NCBI GenBank assembly: GCA_910578305.1
Contig: CAJTQH010000032.1
Coordinates: 9,049-22,862, forward strand
Source of the DNA: an uncultured Muribaculaceae bacterium
Lineage (GTDB): Bacteria; Bacteroidota; Bacteroidia; Bacteroidales; Muribaculaceae
DNA: 13,814 nucleotides
Reading direction: 5' to 3'
Shown one piece after another: positions 6,528 through 13,767 of the stretch. The notes below the pieces were generated by a model, which saw only the letters and a program-made list of their open reading frames with translations, was not told where the DNA came from and ran no database searches. A program made the position numbers and the translations under genes. Numbering within the stretch: position 1 is the first letter of the stretch; each line of letters starts with the position of its first letter.

Positions 6528-7547
6528 ATGGGACTCTTTTCACTGACTAAAGAGATTGCAATTGACCTTGGAACGGCCAATACCATCATAATCCACAATG
6601 ACAAGATAGTCATTGACGAACCTTCGATCGTTGCCATCGAGGTGCGTACAGGCAAGTTGCTTGCCGTTGGAAAAGACGCACAACAGATGCTGGGCAAAGG
6701 CAATGAGAACATACGCACAATACGTCCTCTGCGCGAAGGCGTGATAGCCGACTTCAACGCCGCTGAAATGATGATACGCGGACTCGTAGGCAAGGCCAGC
6801 TCCAAAAACCGCTGGTTCAACCCCTCGATGCGAATGGTAATAGGCATTCCCTCAGGCTCCACCGAAGTGGAGATCCGTGCAGTGCGCGACTCGTCGGAAC
6901 ATGCCGGCGGACGCGATGTGTTCATGCTCTATGAACCCATGGCAGCGGCACTCGGCATCGGTATCGACGTAGTGGCACCCGAAGGCAACATGATAGTGGA
7001 TATAGGCGGCGGCACAACTGAAATTGCCGTGATCTCGCTCGGTGGCATAGTATCGAACCAGAGTATAAAGATAGCCGGCGATGACCTCACTCGCGACATT
7101 CAGGAACACATGCGACGCGTGCACAACGTGCGCGTGGGCGAACGCACTGCCGAACAAATTAAGATCAGCGTAGGATCGGCTCTGACCGATCTTGAGAACC
7201 CGCCTGCCGACTATATAGTACACGGCCCGAACGTGATGACCGCACTGCCTATGGAGGTACCTGTGTCGTATCAGGAAATTTCTCACTGTATCGAAAAGTC
7301 CATTTCGAAGATCGAAGCGGCCGTACTCGCAGCGCTCGAACAGACTCCGCCTGAACTTTATGCCGATATTGTGAAAAACGGTATCTATCTAGCCGGTGGA
7401 GGCGCACTGCTCCGAGGACTCGACAAGCGTCTGACAGACAAGATCGGCATTCAGTTCCACATAGCCGAAGATCCACTGCTCGCAGTGGCAAAGGGTACAG
7501 GTGTGGCATTGAAAAATATCGACAAGTTCTCGTTCCTCATCCGATAA
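6528..7547 (+). CDS. mreB: Rod shape-determining protein MreB (bacterial actin)
   Basis: MreB forms membrane-bound filaments that guide lateral cell-wall synthesis. The 339 residues carry the actin-fold signatures: phosphate-1 loop DLGTANT (13-19), the EP motif in MLYEPMAAALG (from about 133), phosphate-2 loop DIGGGTTEIAV (158-168), GDDLTRDI (about 184-191) and the adenosine loop YLAGGGALLRGLD. The N-terminus MGLFSLTKE is short and amphipathic, as in MreB proteins that insert directly in the membrane. Length is typical. It sits 27 bases after purH and heads mreC-mreD-mrdA-rodA, the full elongasome set. It is separated from mreC by the operon's longest gap, which contains two hairpins. Confidence 0.98.
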   Translation: MGLFSLTKEIAIDLGTANTIIIHNDKIVIDEPSIVAIEVRTGKLLAVGKDAQQMLGKGNENIRTIRPLREGVIADFNAAEMMIRGLVGKASSKNRWFNPSMRMVIGIPSGSTEVEIRAVRDSSEHAGGRDVFMLYEPMAAALGIGIDVVAPEGNMIVDIGGGTTEIAVISLGGIVSNQSIKIAGDDLTRDIQEHMRRVHNVRVGERTAEQIKISVGSALTDLENPPADYIVHGPNVMTALPMEVPVSYQEISHCIEKSISKIEAAVLAALEQTPPELYADIVKNGIYLAGGGALLRGLDKRLTDKIGIQFHIAEDPLLAVAKGTGVALKNIDKFSFLIR

Positions 7548-7559
7548 ACAACCAGGAGA

Positions 7560-7586
7560 TGTGACTGCCGCTCAGACAAAGTCACA
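7560..7586 (+). repeat. Perfect 7-bp inverted repeat, mreB-mreC gap, first hairpin
   Basis: TGTGACT (7560-7566) pairs with AGTCACA (7580-7586) around a 13-base loop, beginning 13 bases after the mreB stop. It is not followed by a T run, so it is not a standard terminator; an RNA processing or stability role is an inference. Confidence 0.55.
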
Positions 7587-7606
7587 ATCCCCACCAACAC
7601 ATATGC

Positions 7607-7639
7607 TGAGTCGCCATCTGCAATAATGATGGCGACTTA
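7607..7639 (+). repeat. Inverted repeat (9 bp perfect, 11 bp with a wobble), mreB-mreC gap, second hairpin
   Basis: AGTCGCCAT (7609-7617) pairs exactly with ATGGCGACT (7629-7637) around an 11-base loop. A G-U and a T-A pair extend it to 7607-7639. No T run follows. The hairpin contains the ATG-ATG at 7626-7631, which would start an extended mreC; this is one reason to prefer the ATG at 7662. Confidence 0.65.
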
Positions 7640-7661
7640 TCATGATTTAAGAGAGTTTCTG

Positions 7662-8519
7662 ATGCAAAACCTGTTGTACTTTCTGCTCAAGTGGCGACCG
7701 TGGATGCTTTTCTGCATATATGTCACCATAAGTAGCATTATACTATTCAGCGGCAATCCGTACCAACGCTCGGTGTATCTCACATCGGCCAATGCCGTGA
7801 GTGCGTCCGTATACCGGTCGGCCAACAATGTCACATCTTATTTCAACCTACACGACATTAACGAAGACCTTCAGCACCGAAATGCCGAACTTGAACGCGA
7901 ACTGCTGGCCACCCGCACTCGCCTGCGCCAGTATGAAGAGCTTGAATATGCGGCAAAAGTACCGGTTGACTCCGCTCTGCAACGCTACGACTTCATAATA
8001 GCCCACGTGATAAACAACAGCATACACCGTCCGCACAACTACATTACCATCGACAGGGGCGAACTCGACGGCATCAAGCCAGAAATGGGGGTCGTGGATC
8101 AGAACGGTATAGTGGGAAAAGTAAATGTGGTAGGCCCTCATTCGGCAAGAGTAATATCTCTACTAAACGATTATCTGCGCATTTCATGTAAGGTGAAAGG
8201 TACAGAACAGGTAGGATCGCTCGTATGGGATGGGAAAGACTACTCGGAAGCTTTACTTGAAGAGCTGCCGCGACACTCCACATTCGCGGTTGGCGACACG
8301 GTGATCACAAGCGGATATTCATCCTCCTTCCCCGAAGGAGTGCCGGTAGGAGTCATAGCATCGGAAATGCGCGATCATGATGACAATTTCTACACCTTGC
8401 GTGTGAGACTTTTCACTGACTTCTCCCGCCTTAGCACAGTACGTGTGGTGATCGACAACATGTCTGACGAACTCAAATCCGTGGAATCAGATCCGGATGA
8501 AAAAAACAAGCAATTTTAG
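7662..8519 (+). CDS. mreC: Rod shape-determining protein MreC
   Basis: MreC is the bitopic scaffold that links MreB filaments to PBP2-RodA through its periplasmic domain. From the chosen ATG it has 285 residues: a short cytosolic start (MQNLLYFLLKWRPW), one membrane segment at about residues 15-32, a coiled coil at about 65-95 (EDLQHRNAELERELLATRTR), and the two beta domains, with IDRGELDGIKPEMGVVDQNG, GIVGKVNVVGPHSARVISLL and GDTVITSGYSSSFPEGVPVG. These last motifs are diagnostic. An in-frame ATG at 7626 would add 12 residues, but it lies inside a hairpin. The 7662 start matches the family N-terminus (M-x-N-L-L-x-F-L-L-K, from memory) and has a purine-rich AAGAGAG about 6 bases upstream. mreD follows after 16 bases. 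Confidence 0.95.
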   Translation: MQNLLYFLLKWRPWMLFCIYVTISSIILFSGNPYQRSVYLTSANAVSASVYRSANNVTSYFNLHDINEDLQHRNAELERELLATRTRLRQYEELEYAAKVPVDSALQRYDFIIAHVINNSIHRPHNYITIDRGELDGIKPEMGVVDQNGIVGKVNVVGPHSARVISLLNDYLRISCKVKGTEQVGSLVWDGKDYSEALLEELPRHSTFAVGDTVITSGYSSSFPEGVPVGVIASEMRDHDDNFYTLRVRLFTDFSRLSTVRVVIDNMSDELKSVESDPDEKNKQF

Positions 8520-8535
8520 TACGCAATCATGACTC

Positions 8536-9057
8536 ATGAATAAAACAGCGCTTTCATTGATATTATCGGCAATACTGCTCATATTGGCCCAGGCTGTAGT
8601 ATTCAACAACATCTGCCTCTGGGGGGTGGCCGTGCCGTTTGTGTTTCTCTACGTATTGCTGCGTCTGCCGCTCACAATGTCTAAAGACTGGCTGTTTACA
8701 ATAGGCTTTGCAATAGGCCTAATAATCGACATCTTTTCCGACACCCCGGGTATGAATGCCCTCGCCTGCACTCTGCTCATGGCTCTGCGCAGACCGGTAT
8801 TGCGTTTATACGTCGCACGCGATGACGAACTCACCGATCCGTATCCTTCGATAAGATCCCTTGGATTTTTCACCTATGCCAAATACGCCCTGAGCATGTC
8901 TTTGCTTTTCTGCATATTGATATTTCTTATTGAAGCATTCTCTCTATTCGGCATAGGACGTCTGCTGCTCACCATCGGAGCAAGCACTCTGCTCACCACA
9001 ATATTAATCGTCGGCATCGACAGCCTAATATCCCGCAAGCGTGAGAAAGGATTATAA
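8536..9057 (+). CDS. mreD: Rod shape-determining protein MreD
   Basis: MreD is a small polytopic inner-membrane partner of MreC. The 173 residues are strongly hydrophobic, with about five membrane segments (near 5-25, 27-45, 54-70, 110-135 and 140-165). They carry the pattern GLIIDIFSDTPGMNALACTLL, which matches the MreD G-x-x-x-D-x-x-x-x-x-x-G-x-N core. Length is typical. Sequence identity in this family is low, so the call rests as much on position between mreC and the PBP2 gene. Its 3' end overlaps the next gene by 17 bases. The start ATG at 8536 lies in a repeat (TCATGACTCATGA, 8527-8539) that also offers an ATG at 8529, but that one opens only a four-codon frame. Confidence 0.93.
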   Translation: MNKTALSLILSAILLILAQAVVFNNICLWGVAVPFVFLYVLLRLPLTMSKDWLFTIGFAIGLIIDIFSDTPGMNALACTLLMALRRPVLRLYVARDDELTDPYPSIRSLGFFTYAKYALSMSLLFCILIFLIEAFSLFGIGRLLLTIGASTLLTTILIVGIDSLISRKREKGL

Positions 9058-10903
9058 ATTAAGCAAACGGCAATATGTGATCGGAGGATTCATAACTGTC
9101 ATAGTGCTCATCTACATATTCCGCCTTTTCAACCTGCAAGTACTCGACAGCAGCTATAAGGCAGATGCTGACACAAATGCGTTTCTGCGTAAGGCCATAT
9201 ACCCGTCACGAGGCATTATATACGACCGCAACAATAATGTGGTGGTATACAACCGCCCGGCCTACGACGTGATGATGATACCGCGAGATGTAAAGGAGTT
9301 TGACACAATTGATTTCTGCAACACACTCGACATCACGCCCGAGCAGCTGCGCAAGCGACTGGTGGACATGCGCGACCGTCGTTCCAATCCCGGATTCTCC
9401 ACCTACACACCACAGACTCTTCTGACGCATCTCACCGCCGAGGACTATGGACGTCTTCAGGAAAAGCTGTATCGTTTTCCAGGATTCTACATTCAAAAAC
9501 GCATATTGCGTGAATACAATTATGACTGTGCCGCCAATGTGCTTGGAAATATACGCGAGGTATCTCCGGCCGACATGGAGCGCGACAGCTACTATTCGCG
9601 CGGCGACTACACCGGAGACCTCGGTGTGGAGCGCAGCTATGAGCGCTTTCTGCGCGGCGAAAAAGGCGAGGAAATACTCATTCGAGATGCTCACGGACAG
9701 ATTCAAGGTCGATACCACGACGGAGCCGAAGATAAAAAAGCCATATCAGGCAAGAACATACGCCTGAGTCTTGACATCGAATTACAGCAATATGCCGAAT
9801 CTCTGATGTGCAACAAAATCGGTGCGATTGTGGCCATCGAACCGGCTACCGGCGAGATTCTGGCCATGGTAACGAGTCCATCATATTCGCCATCGCTCCT
9901 CGTGGGCCGAAAACGTGGCGAAAACTACAGTATGTTGCGCAAGGATCCGCAAAAGCCTCTGCTCGACCGTTCGATACAGGGCGCCTACCCTCCCGGCTCG
10001 ACATTCAAGCCCAGTCAAGGACTGATATTCCTACAGGAGGGCATCATAAATCTCAGCACCACATATTCATGCAATCGCGGATATGTCAACGGCGGATTGC
10101 GCGTCGGATGCCACCCTCATGGATCTCCTATAAATCTCCAGCCAGCTCTTCGCACCTCTTGCAATGCGTTTTTCTGCTGGGGATTCAAATCCATGATCGA
10201 CCGTAGAAGCAAATACGGCACTCCGGCCAAAGCGTTTGAAATATGGAAGAACTATCTCGTAGAACTTGGCTATGGATACAAACTCGGCATAGATATACCG
10301 GGAGAAAGCCGTGGATTTATCCCTAACGCCGAATTTTACAACAAAGTATATGGCGAAGACCGCTGGAGCGCCAACTCTATAATATCCGTATCTATCGGCC
10401 AGGGCGAAGTCATGGCAACCCCGTTGCAGATAGCAAATCTCGGAGCCACCATAGCCAACCGCGGATGGTACATCACTCCGCATGTGGTAAAAGAGGTACA
10501 GGATACTCTGTTGCAGGATCAATATACACAGCGTCGCATGCCAAATATCGACCGTCAACACTTTGAATCAGTCGCCGAAGGCATGCGCATGGCTGTGGTC
10601 GGAGGCACATGCCGCATAGCCAATCTACCAGATATAGAAGTATGCGGCAAGACCGGCACCGCACAGAATCCACATGGCCGCGACCATTCGGTGTTTCTGG
10701 GTTTCGCCCCATATCACGATCCCAAAATTGCCATCTGTGTATACGTTGAAAACGCCGGATTCGGTGCCACATTCGGTGTTCCCATCGGTAGTCTTGTCAT
10801 GGAAAAATATCTCACCGGGCACATTGCCGACAACAGAAAGTATCTCGAAGAACGAATGTTAAACTCTAACACTATAATCAACAGTGGAGTCAAGAAACAC
10901 TGA
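9041..10903 (+). CDS. mrdA: Penicillin-binding protein 2 (MrdA), elongasome transpeptidase
   Basis: PBP2 is the class B penicillin-binding protein that cross-links peptidoglycan during side-wall growth, working with RodA. The 620 residues show a cytosolic start (RKDYKLSKRQ), one membrane anchor at about 13-33, and a pedestal domain with PSRGIIYDRNNNVVVYN at about 55-71. A linker and head segment includes GDLGVERSYERFLRGEKGEE. The transpeptidase domain has all three catalytic motifs: S320-T-F-K323 in PPGSTFKPSQG, S373-C-N375 in RTSCNAFF, and K537-T-G539 in CGKTGTAQNP. The start is GTG at 9041, overlapping mreD by 17 bases; no in-frame ATG occurs before the membrane anchor, so GTG is required. 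The overlap suggests translational coupling. rodA follows at once, forming the usual PBP2-RodA pair. Confidence 0.97.
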   Translation: MRKDYKLSKRQYVIGGFITVIVLIYIFRLFNLQVLDSSYKADADTNAFLRKAIYPSRGIIYDRNNNVVVYNRPAYDVMMIPRDVKEFDTIDFCNTLDITPEQLRKRLVDMRDRRSNPGFSTYTPQTLLTHLTAEDYGRLQEKLYRFPGFYIQKRILREYNYDCAANVLGNIREVSPADMERDSYYSRGDYTGDLGVERSYERFLRGEKGEEILIRDAHGQIQGRYHDGAEDKKAISGKNIRLSLDIELQQYAESLMCNKIGAIVAIEPATGEILAMVTSPSYSPSLLVGRKRGENYSMLRKDPQKPLLDRSIQGAYPPGSTFKPSQGLIFLQEGIINLSTTYSCNRGYVNGGLRVGCHPHGSPINLQPALRTSCNAFFCWGFKSMIDRRSKYGTPAKAFEIWKNYLVELGYGYKLGIDIPGESRGFIPNAEFYNKVYGEDRWSANSIISVSIGQGEVMATPLQIANLGATIANRGWYITPHVVKEVQDTLLQDQYTQRRMPNIDRQHFESVAEGMRMAVVGGTCRIANLPDIEVCGKTGTAQNPHGRDHSVFLGFAPYHDPKIAICVYVENAGFGATFGVPIGSLVMEKYLTGHIADNRKYLEERMLNSNTIINSGVKKH

Positions 10904-10913
10904 GCGCTCGGTA

Positions 10914-12350
10914 ATGCGCTATATAGACTGGACCACAGTGGCCCTGTATCTCGTGCTTGTCATAGCAGGAGTTTTCAGCATCTATGCCGCATGCTACAAT
11001 TTCGACAACGCAAACATACTTGATTTCAACGAGTTTTCCGGCAAACAGATACGATGGATCGGACTATCGCTTTTTCTCGCTGCCATATTGCTAATATTCG
11101 ACTCCCGGGTATACGAATCATATGCCTATCCAGTCTATGCCGGATTGCTTGTAGTCATGTTCATCACCATATTTGTGGCTCCTGACATCAAAGGCTCTCA
11201 TTCATGGCTTGTGTTCGGTCCGGTAAGTTTCCAGCCCGCCGAATTTGGCAAATTCGCCACCGCACTCGCACTGGCCAAACTATTCAGTGGGTATAATTTC
11301 AAACTCAACACCCGCAAAAGCTACACTCGCGCACTTGCCTTAATATTTGTGCCTATACTTCTGATTCTTGCTCAGAGAGAGACCGGATCGGCACTGGCCT
11401 ATCTATCTCTGTTTTTCGTTCTTTACCGAGAAGGGATGAGCGGACTGGTGCTTCTTGGCGCATTCTGCGCAGTATTGTTTTTTGTCGTGGCTGTGAAATT
11501 TACAGGCACACCGTTCATAGGCATGCCGATAGGCGAAGCCATGGTCATGGTTCTTATCATGGCGCTTATGGTGTGTATGCTCATATTTTATTGCAAACGC
11601 CTCGATGTGGCGCGCAACGTTCTGATATGGTTTGTCGGCACCGGATGTATCACAGCCGCTTTAAACGAGCTTGGTCTCGAGATTCCCGGATTGATCTATT
11701 TTCTCTCGGTCATAATCGCGGCCTGTGTCTATTGCCTGCTACTGGCCATTAAAACAAAACTTAAGAAATTTACCGTCACGGCTCTGGCTGCAATTCTTTC
11801 GGTAGCGTTTCTGTTTTCGGTCAATTATGCCTTCAACTCCGTATTGCAGCCACATCAGCAGCAAAGAATACGCGTGACACTTGGCATAGAGGAAGATCTG
11901 CTCGGTGCCGGATACAACGTAAATCAAGCCAAGATAGCCATCGGCTCCGGAGGTATTACCGGCAAAGGCCATCTCAATGGCACACAGACAAAACTGAAAT
12001 ACGTCCCCGAACAACACACCGACTTCATCTACTGCACCATAGGAGAAGAACAAGGATTCATAGGCTCGACAGCCGTGCTGGTAGTATTTCTCGCTCTCAT
12101 ACTGCGCATCATACACATAGCCGAACGTCAGCCGTCGACATTCGGCAGAGTATACGGCTACTGTGTTGCCTCATTCCTCATATTCCATCTGGCCATCAAC
12201 ATCGGCATGGTGCTCGGACTTTGTCCCGTGATAGGCATCCCGCTGCCATTTTTCAGCTATGGCGGCTCCTCATTGTGGAGTTTCACCATACTGCTCTTCA
12301 TTTTACTGCGCATAGATGCATCTCGCCGTCACCATCCATCATTTTTATAA
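10914..12350 (+). CDS. rodA: Peptidoglycan glycosyltransferase RodA (SEDS family)
   Basis: RodA polymerises glycan strands from lipid II in the inner membrane, in complex with PBP2. The 478-residue protein is polytopic. Its SEDS signatures are APDIKGSHSWLVFG with Trp98, FQPAEFGKFATALALAK, LAQRETGSALAYLSLF, the catalytic-loop PEQHTDFIYCTIGEEQG with Asp370 as the essential acid, and PLPFFSYGGSSLWSF. It is longer than the E. coli protein (about 370) because of extra hydrophobic segments between about residues 200 and 310; I recall Bacteroidota RodA being similarly long. Start choice: the ATG at 10914 lies 10 bases after the mrdA stop. A GTG at 10884 would add ten residues (start MESRNTERSV) and overlap mrdA by 20 bases, like the mreD-mrdA junction, so it remains possible. 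This is the last gene of the cell-shape operon. Confidence 0.97.
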   Translation: MRYIDWTTVALYLVLVIAGVFSIYAACYNFDNANILDFNEFSGKQIRWIGLSLFLAAILLIFDSRVYESYAYPVYAGLLVVMFITIFVAPDIKGSHSWLVFGPVSFQPAEFGKFATALALAKLFSGYNFKLNTRKSYTRALALIFVPILLILAQRETGSALAYLSLFFVLYREGMSGLVLLGAFCAVLFFVVAVKFTGTPFIGMPIGEAMVMVLIMALMVCMLIFYCKRLDVARNVLIWFVGTGCITAALNELGLEIPGLIYFLSVIIAACVYCLLLAIKTKLKKFTVTALAAILSVAFLFSVNYAFNSVLQPHQQQRIRVTLGIEEDLLGAGYNVNQAKIAIGSGGITGKGHLNGTQTKLKYVPEQHTDFIYCTIGEEQGFIGSTAVLVVFLALILRIIHIAERQPSTFGRVYGYCVASFLIFHLAINIGMVLGLCPVIGIPLPFFSYGGSSLWSFTILLFILLRIDASRRHHPSFL

Positions 12351-12384
12351 CTCAGCACATCGGATTCCGATACAACAAAAATAA

Positions 12385-12416
12385 TTTGCATCACACGAAA
12401 GCATTTACTAAATTTG
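12385..12416 (+). promoter_or_regulatory. Full-consensus promoter directly before the lysE-type gene
   Basis: TTTG (12385-12388), exactly 20 bases, then TAAATTTG (12409-12416) gives a perfect match to the Bacteroides TTTG / TAnnTTTG promoter. Only 7 bases separate the box from the ATG at 12424. Since transcription normally begins a few bases after the box, the message should have a leader of about 0-5 bases. Confidence 0.85.
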
Positions 12417-12423
12417 TGCACCA

Positions 12424-13071
12424 ATGCAAAGTTTGCTCTATATAATATTTTCTGGTTTTTTCATCGGAGTATTCATTTCTGCCCCGATGGGACCTATAGG
12501 CATGCTTGTAATCCAGCGCACACTCAACAAGGGACGCACATCGGCGTTGTTTACCGGAGTAGGAGCTTCAATCAGCGACTTATTCTACTGTCTGCTCACC
12601 TGTATGGGACTGTCGTTTGTCACTGACTTCATCGAAGCCAATCAGGACATTTTGCAGACCATAGGCTCCATGCTACTTATTTTCTACGGCATATATCTGT
12701 TCAGATCCAATCCCTCACGAGCTTTGCGTCCGCCAATGGAGTGCCCCAATACCTATTGGCGCGACTTCGGAACCGGTTTTCTGTTCACTTTTTCCAATCC
12801 GCTTATACTATTTTTCATAATAGGACTGTTTGCCCGATTCAACTTCATGGATCCGCGCTATCAGTATTACCATTATATCCTGGGCTATATAAGCATCGCT
12901 GCCGGTGCGCTCGGATGGTGGTTTATGATCACATATTTTGTCAACAAAGTCCGCAGCCACTTCAATGTAAGATCCATGTGGCTAATCAACCGCATAATAG
13001 CGTCAATACTGCTTATCATGGCTCTCATGGGCTTAATTCACGGAATTATAAATATCTTGGAACATGCCTGA
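12424..13071 (+). CDS. LysE/RhtB-family membrane exporter
   Basis: This family exports amino acids or related small molecules across the inner membrane; the substrate here is unknown. The 215 residues form about six membrane segments. The N-terminus MQSLLYIIFSGFFIGVFISA leads into the family signature PMGPIGMLVIQRTLNKGRTS (about 22-41), followed by LFTGVGASISDLFYCLL, a G-rich segment IGSMLLIFYGIYLFRSNPSR, and the mid-protein FTFSNPLILFFIIGLFA, which corresponds to the conserved N-P-x-x-x-x-F of LysE proteins. The ATG at 12424 is needed, because the next Met lies inside the signature. It has its own promoter and almost no 5' leader. It overlaps the next gene by 8 bases (ATGCCTGA), so the two are probably translationally coupled and separate from the rodA operon. 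Confidence 0.9.
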   Translation: MQSLLYIIFSGFFIGVFISAPMGPIGMLVIQRTLNKGRTSALFTGVGASISDLFYCLLTCMGLSFVTDFIEANQDILQTIGSMLLIFYGIYLFRSNPSRALRPPMECPNTYWRDFGTGFLFTFSNPLILFFIIGLFARFNFMDPRYQYYHYILGYISIAAGALGWWFMITYFVNKVRSHFNVRSMWLINRIIASILLIMALMGLIHGIINILEHA

Positions 13072-13723
13072 AACAACACCATCTCTATCCGTGCCATACA
13101 TGCCGGAGCTTGACAATCTGTCGCAAGAAGAAATCATCAAACAGCTCGACGAACTCGGCACTCGCCGCACCATCGAACGCCTCAATTGGAAAGACCAATA
13201 CCCCTACCGTCCGCTCACAGTTATCAGTATAGCCCATTCCGGAAAGTATATATATGTCGATTTCATGGTTCGATGCAATTATCTGCGTGCGGTAAACTAT
13301 GAAAACAACTCATCGGTGCATCAGGACTCTTGTGTGGAGTTTTTTGTATCGCCAATCGGACGCACACCATATTATAACTTCGAATTCAATTGCATAGGCA
13401 CCATCCATGCGGCATGTCGCATGGACCGACATACCGGCACACCCCTCACTGACGAACAACTTGACCGAGTGAAACGCTATCCGTCGTGCGGAACCCGCCC
13501 GTTTCAGGAACTTGAAGGAATGTTCACATGGAATCTGCTGGTAGCCATACCGCTCGATCTTATCGGTCTTGAATACGAAGGCAAGCCTATAGAAATGCTC
13601 GGCAACTTCTACAAATGCGCCGACCACACTGCGACTCCCCACTTCCTCAGCTGGGCTCCTATTGACACTCCTGAGCCCGATTTCCATCGCCCGGAATTTT
13701 TCGCTCCAATTGTACTCGAATAA
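13064..13723 (+). CDS. CBM9-like (carbohydrate-binding family 9-like) protein, cytosolic
   Basis: The biochemical role is unknown. The 219 residues lack a signal peptide and membrane segments, so the protein should stay in the cytosol. An N-terminal helix-rich part (about 1-45) precedes a beta-sandwich-like domain. The recognisable pattern is VHQDSCVEFFVSP (about 85-97), YYNFEFNCIGTIHAACR (about 103-119), and a C-terminal LGNFYKCADHTATPHFLSWA followed by DFHRPEFFAPIVLE. I know this pattern from Bacteroidota proteins annotated as carbohydrate-binding family 9-like (Pfam CBM9_2, from memory). Those in glycan loci are normally exported; this one is not. The ATG at 13064 overlaps the exporter gene by 8 bases, which suggests a shared function, but which function cannot be read from sequence. 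No terminator is seen after it. Confidence 0.8.
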   Translation: MPETTPSLSVPYMPELDNLSQEEIIKQLDELGTRRTIERLNWKDQYPYRPLTVISIAHSGKYIYVDFMVRCNYLRAVNYENNSSVHQDSCVEFFVSPIGRTPYYNFEFNCIGTIHAACRMDRHTGTPLTDEQLDRVKRYPSCGTRPFQELEGMFTWNLLVAIPLDLIGLEYEGKPIEMLGNFYKCADHTATPHFLSWAPIDTPEPDFHRPEFFAPIVLE

Positions 13724-13735
13724 TAACACAAAACT

Positions 13736-13767
13736 ATTGCGTAAATAAAAATTATGCCTTAACTTTG
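13736..13767 (+). promoter_or_regulatory. Promoter pointing out of the right edge
   Basis: ATTG (13736-13739), 20 bases, then TAACTTTG (13760-13767) matches the Bacteroides promoter with one mismatch in the upstream box. It lies 12 bases after the stop of the CBM9-like gene. No start codon with a convincing frame follows inside the remaining 47 bases, so it must serve a gene or RNA beyond the window. Confidence 0.72.

Noticed and set aside
8529..8543. Four-codon frame Met-Thr-His-Glu overlapping the mreD start
   Set aside because: Such tiny frames arise by chance, and nothing besides position supports translation.
9206..9718. Minus-strand 170-residue open frame inside mrdA
   Set aside because: It lies fully within the PBP2 pedestal coding region and looks like a shadow frame with no motif.
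12359..12371. Palindrome ATCGGATTCCGAT after rodA as a terminator
   Set aside because: The stem is 5 bp with a 3-base loop and has no T run on the plus strand.
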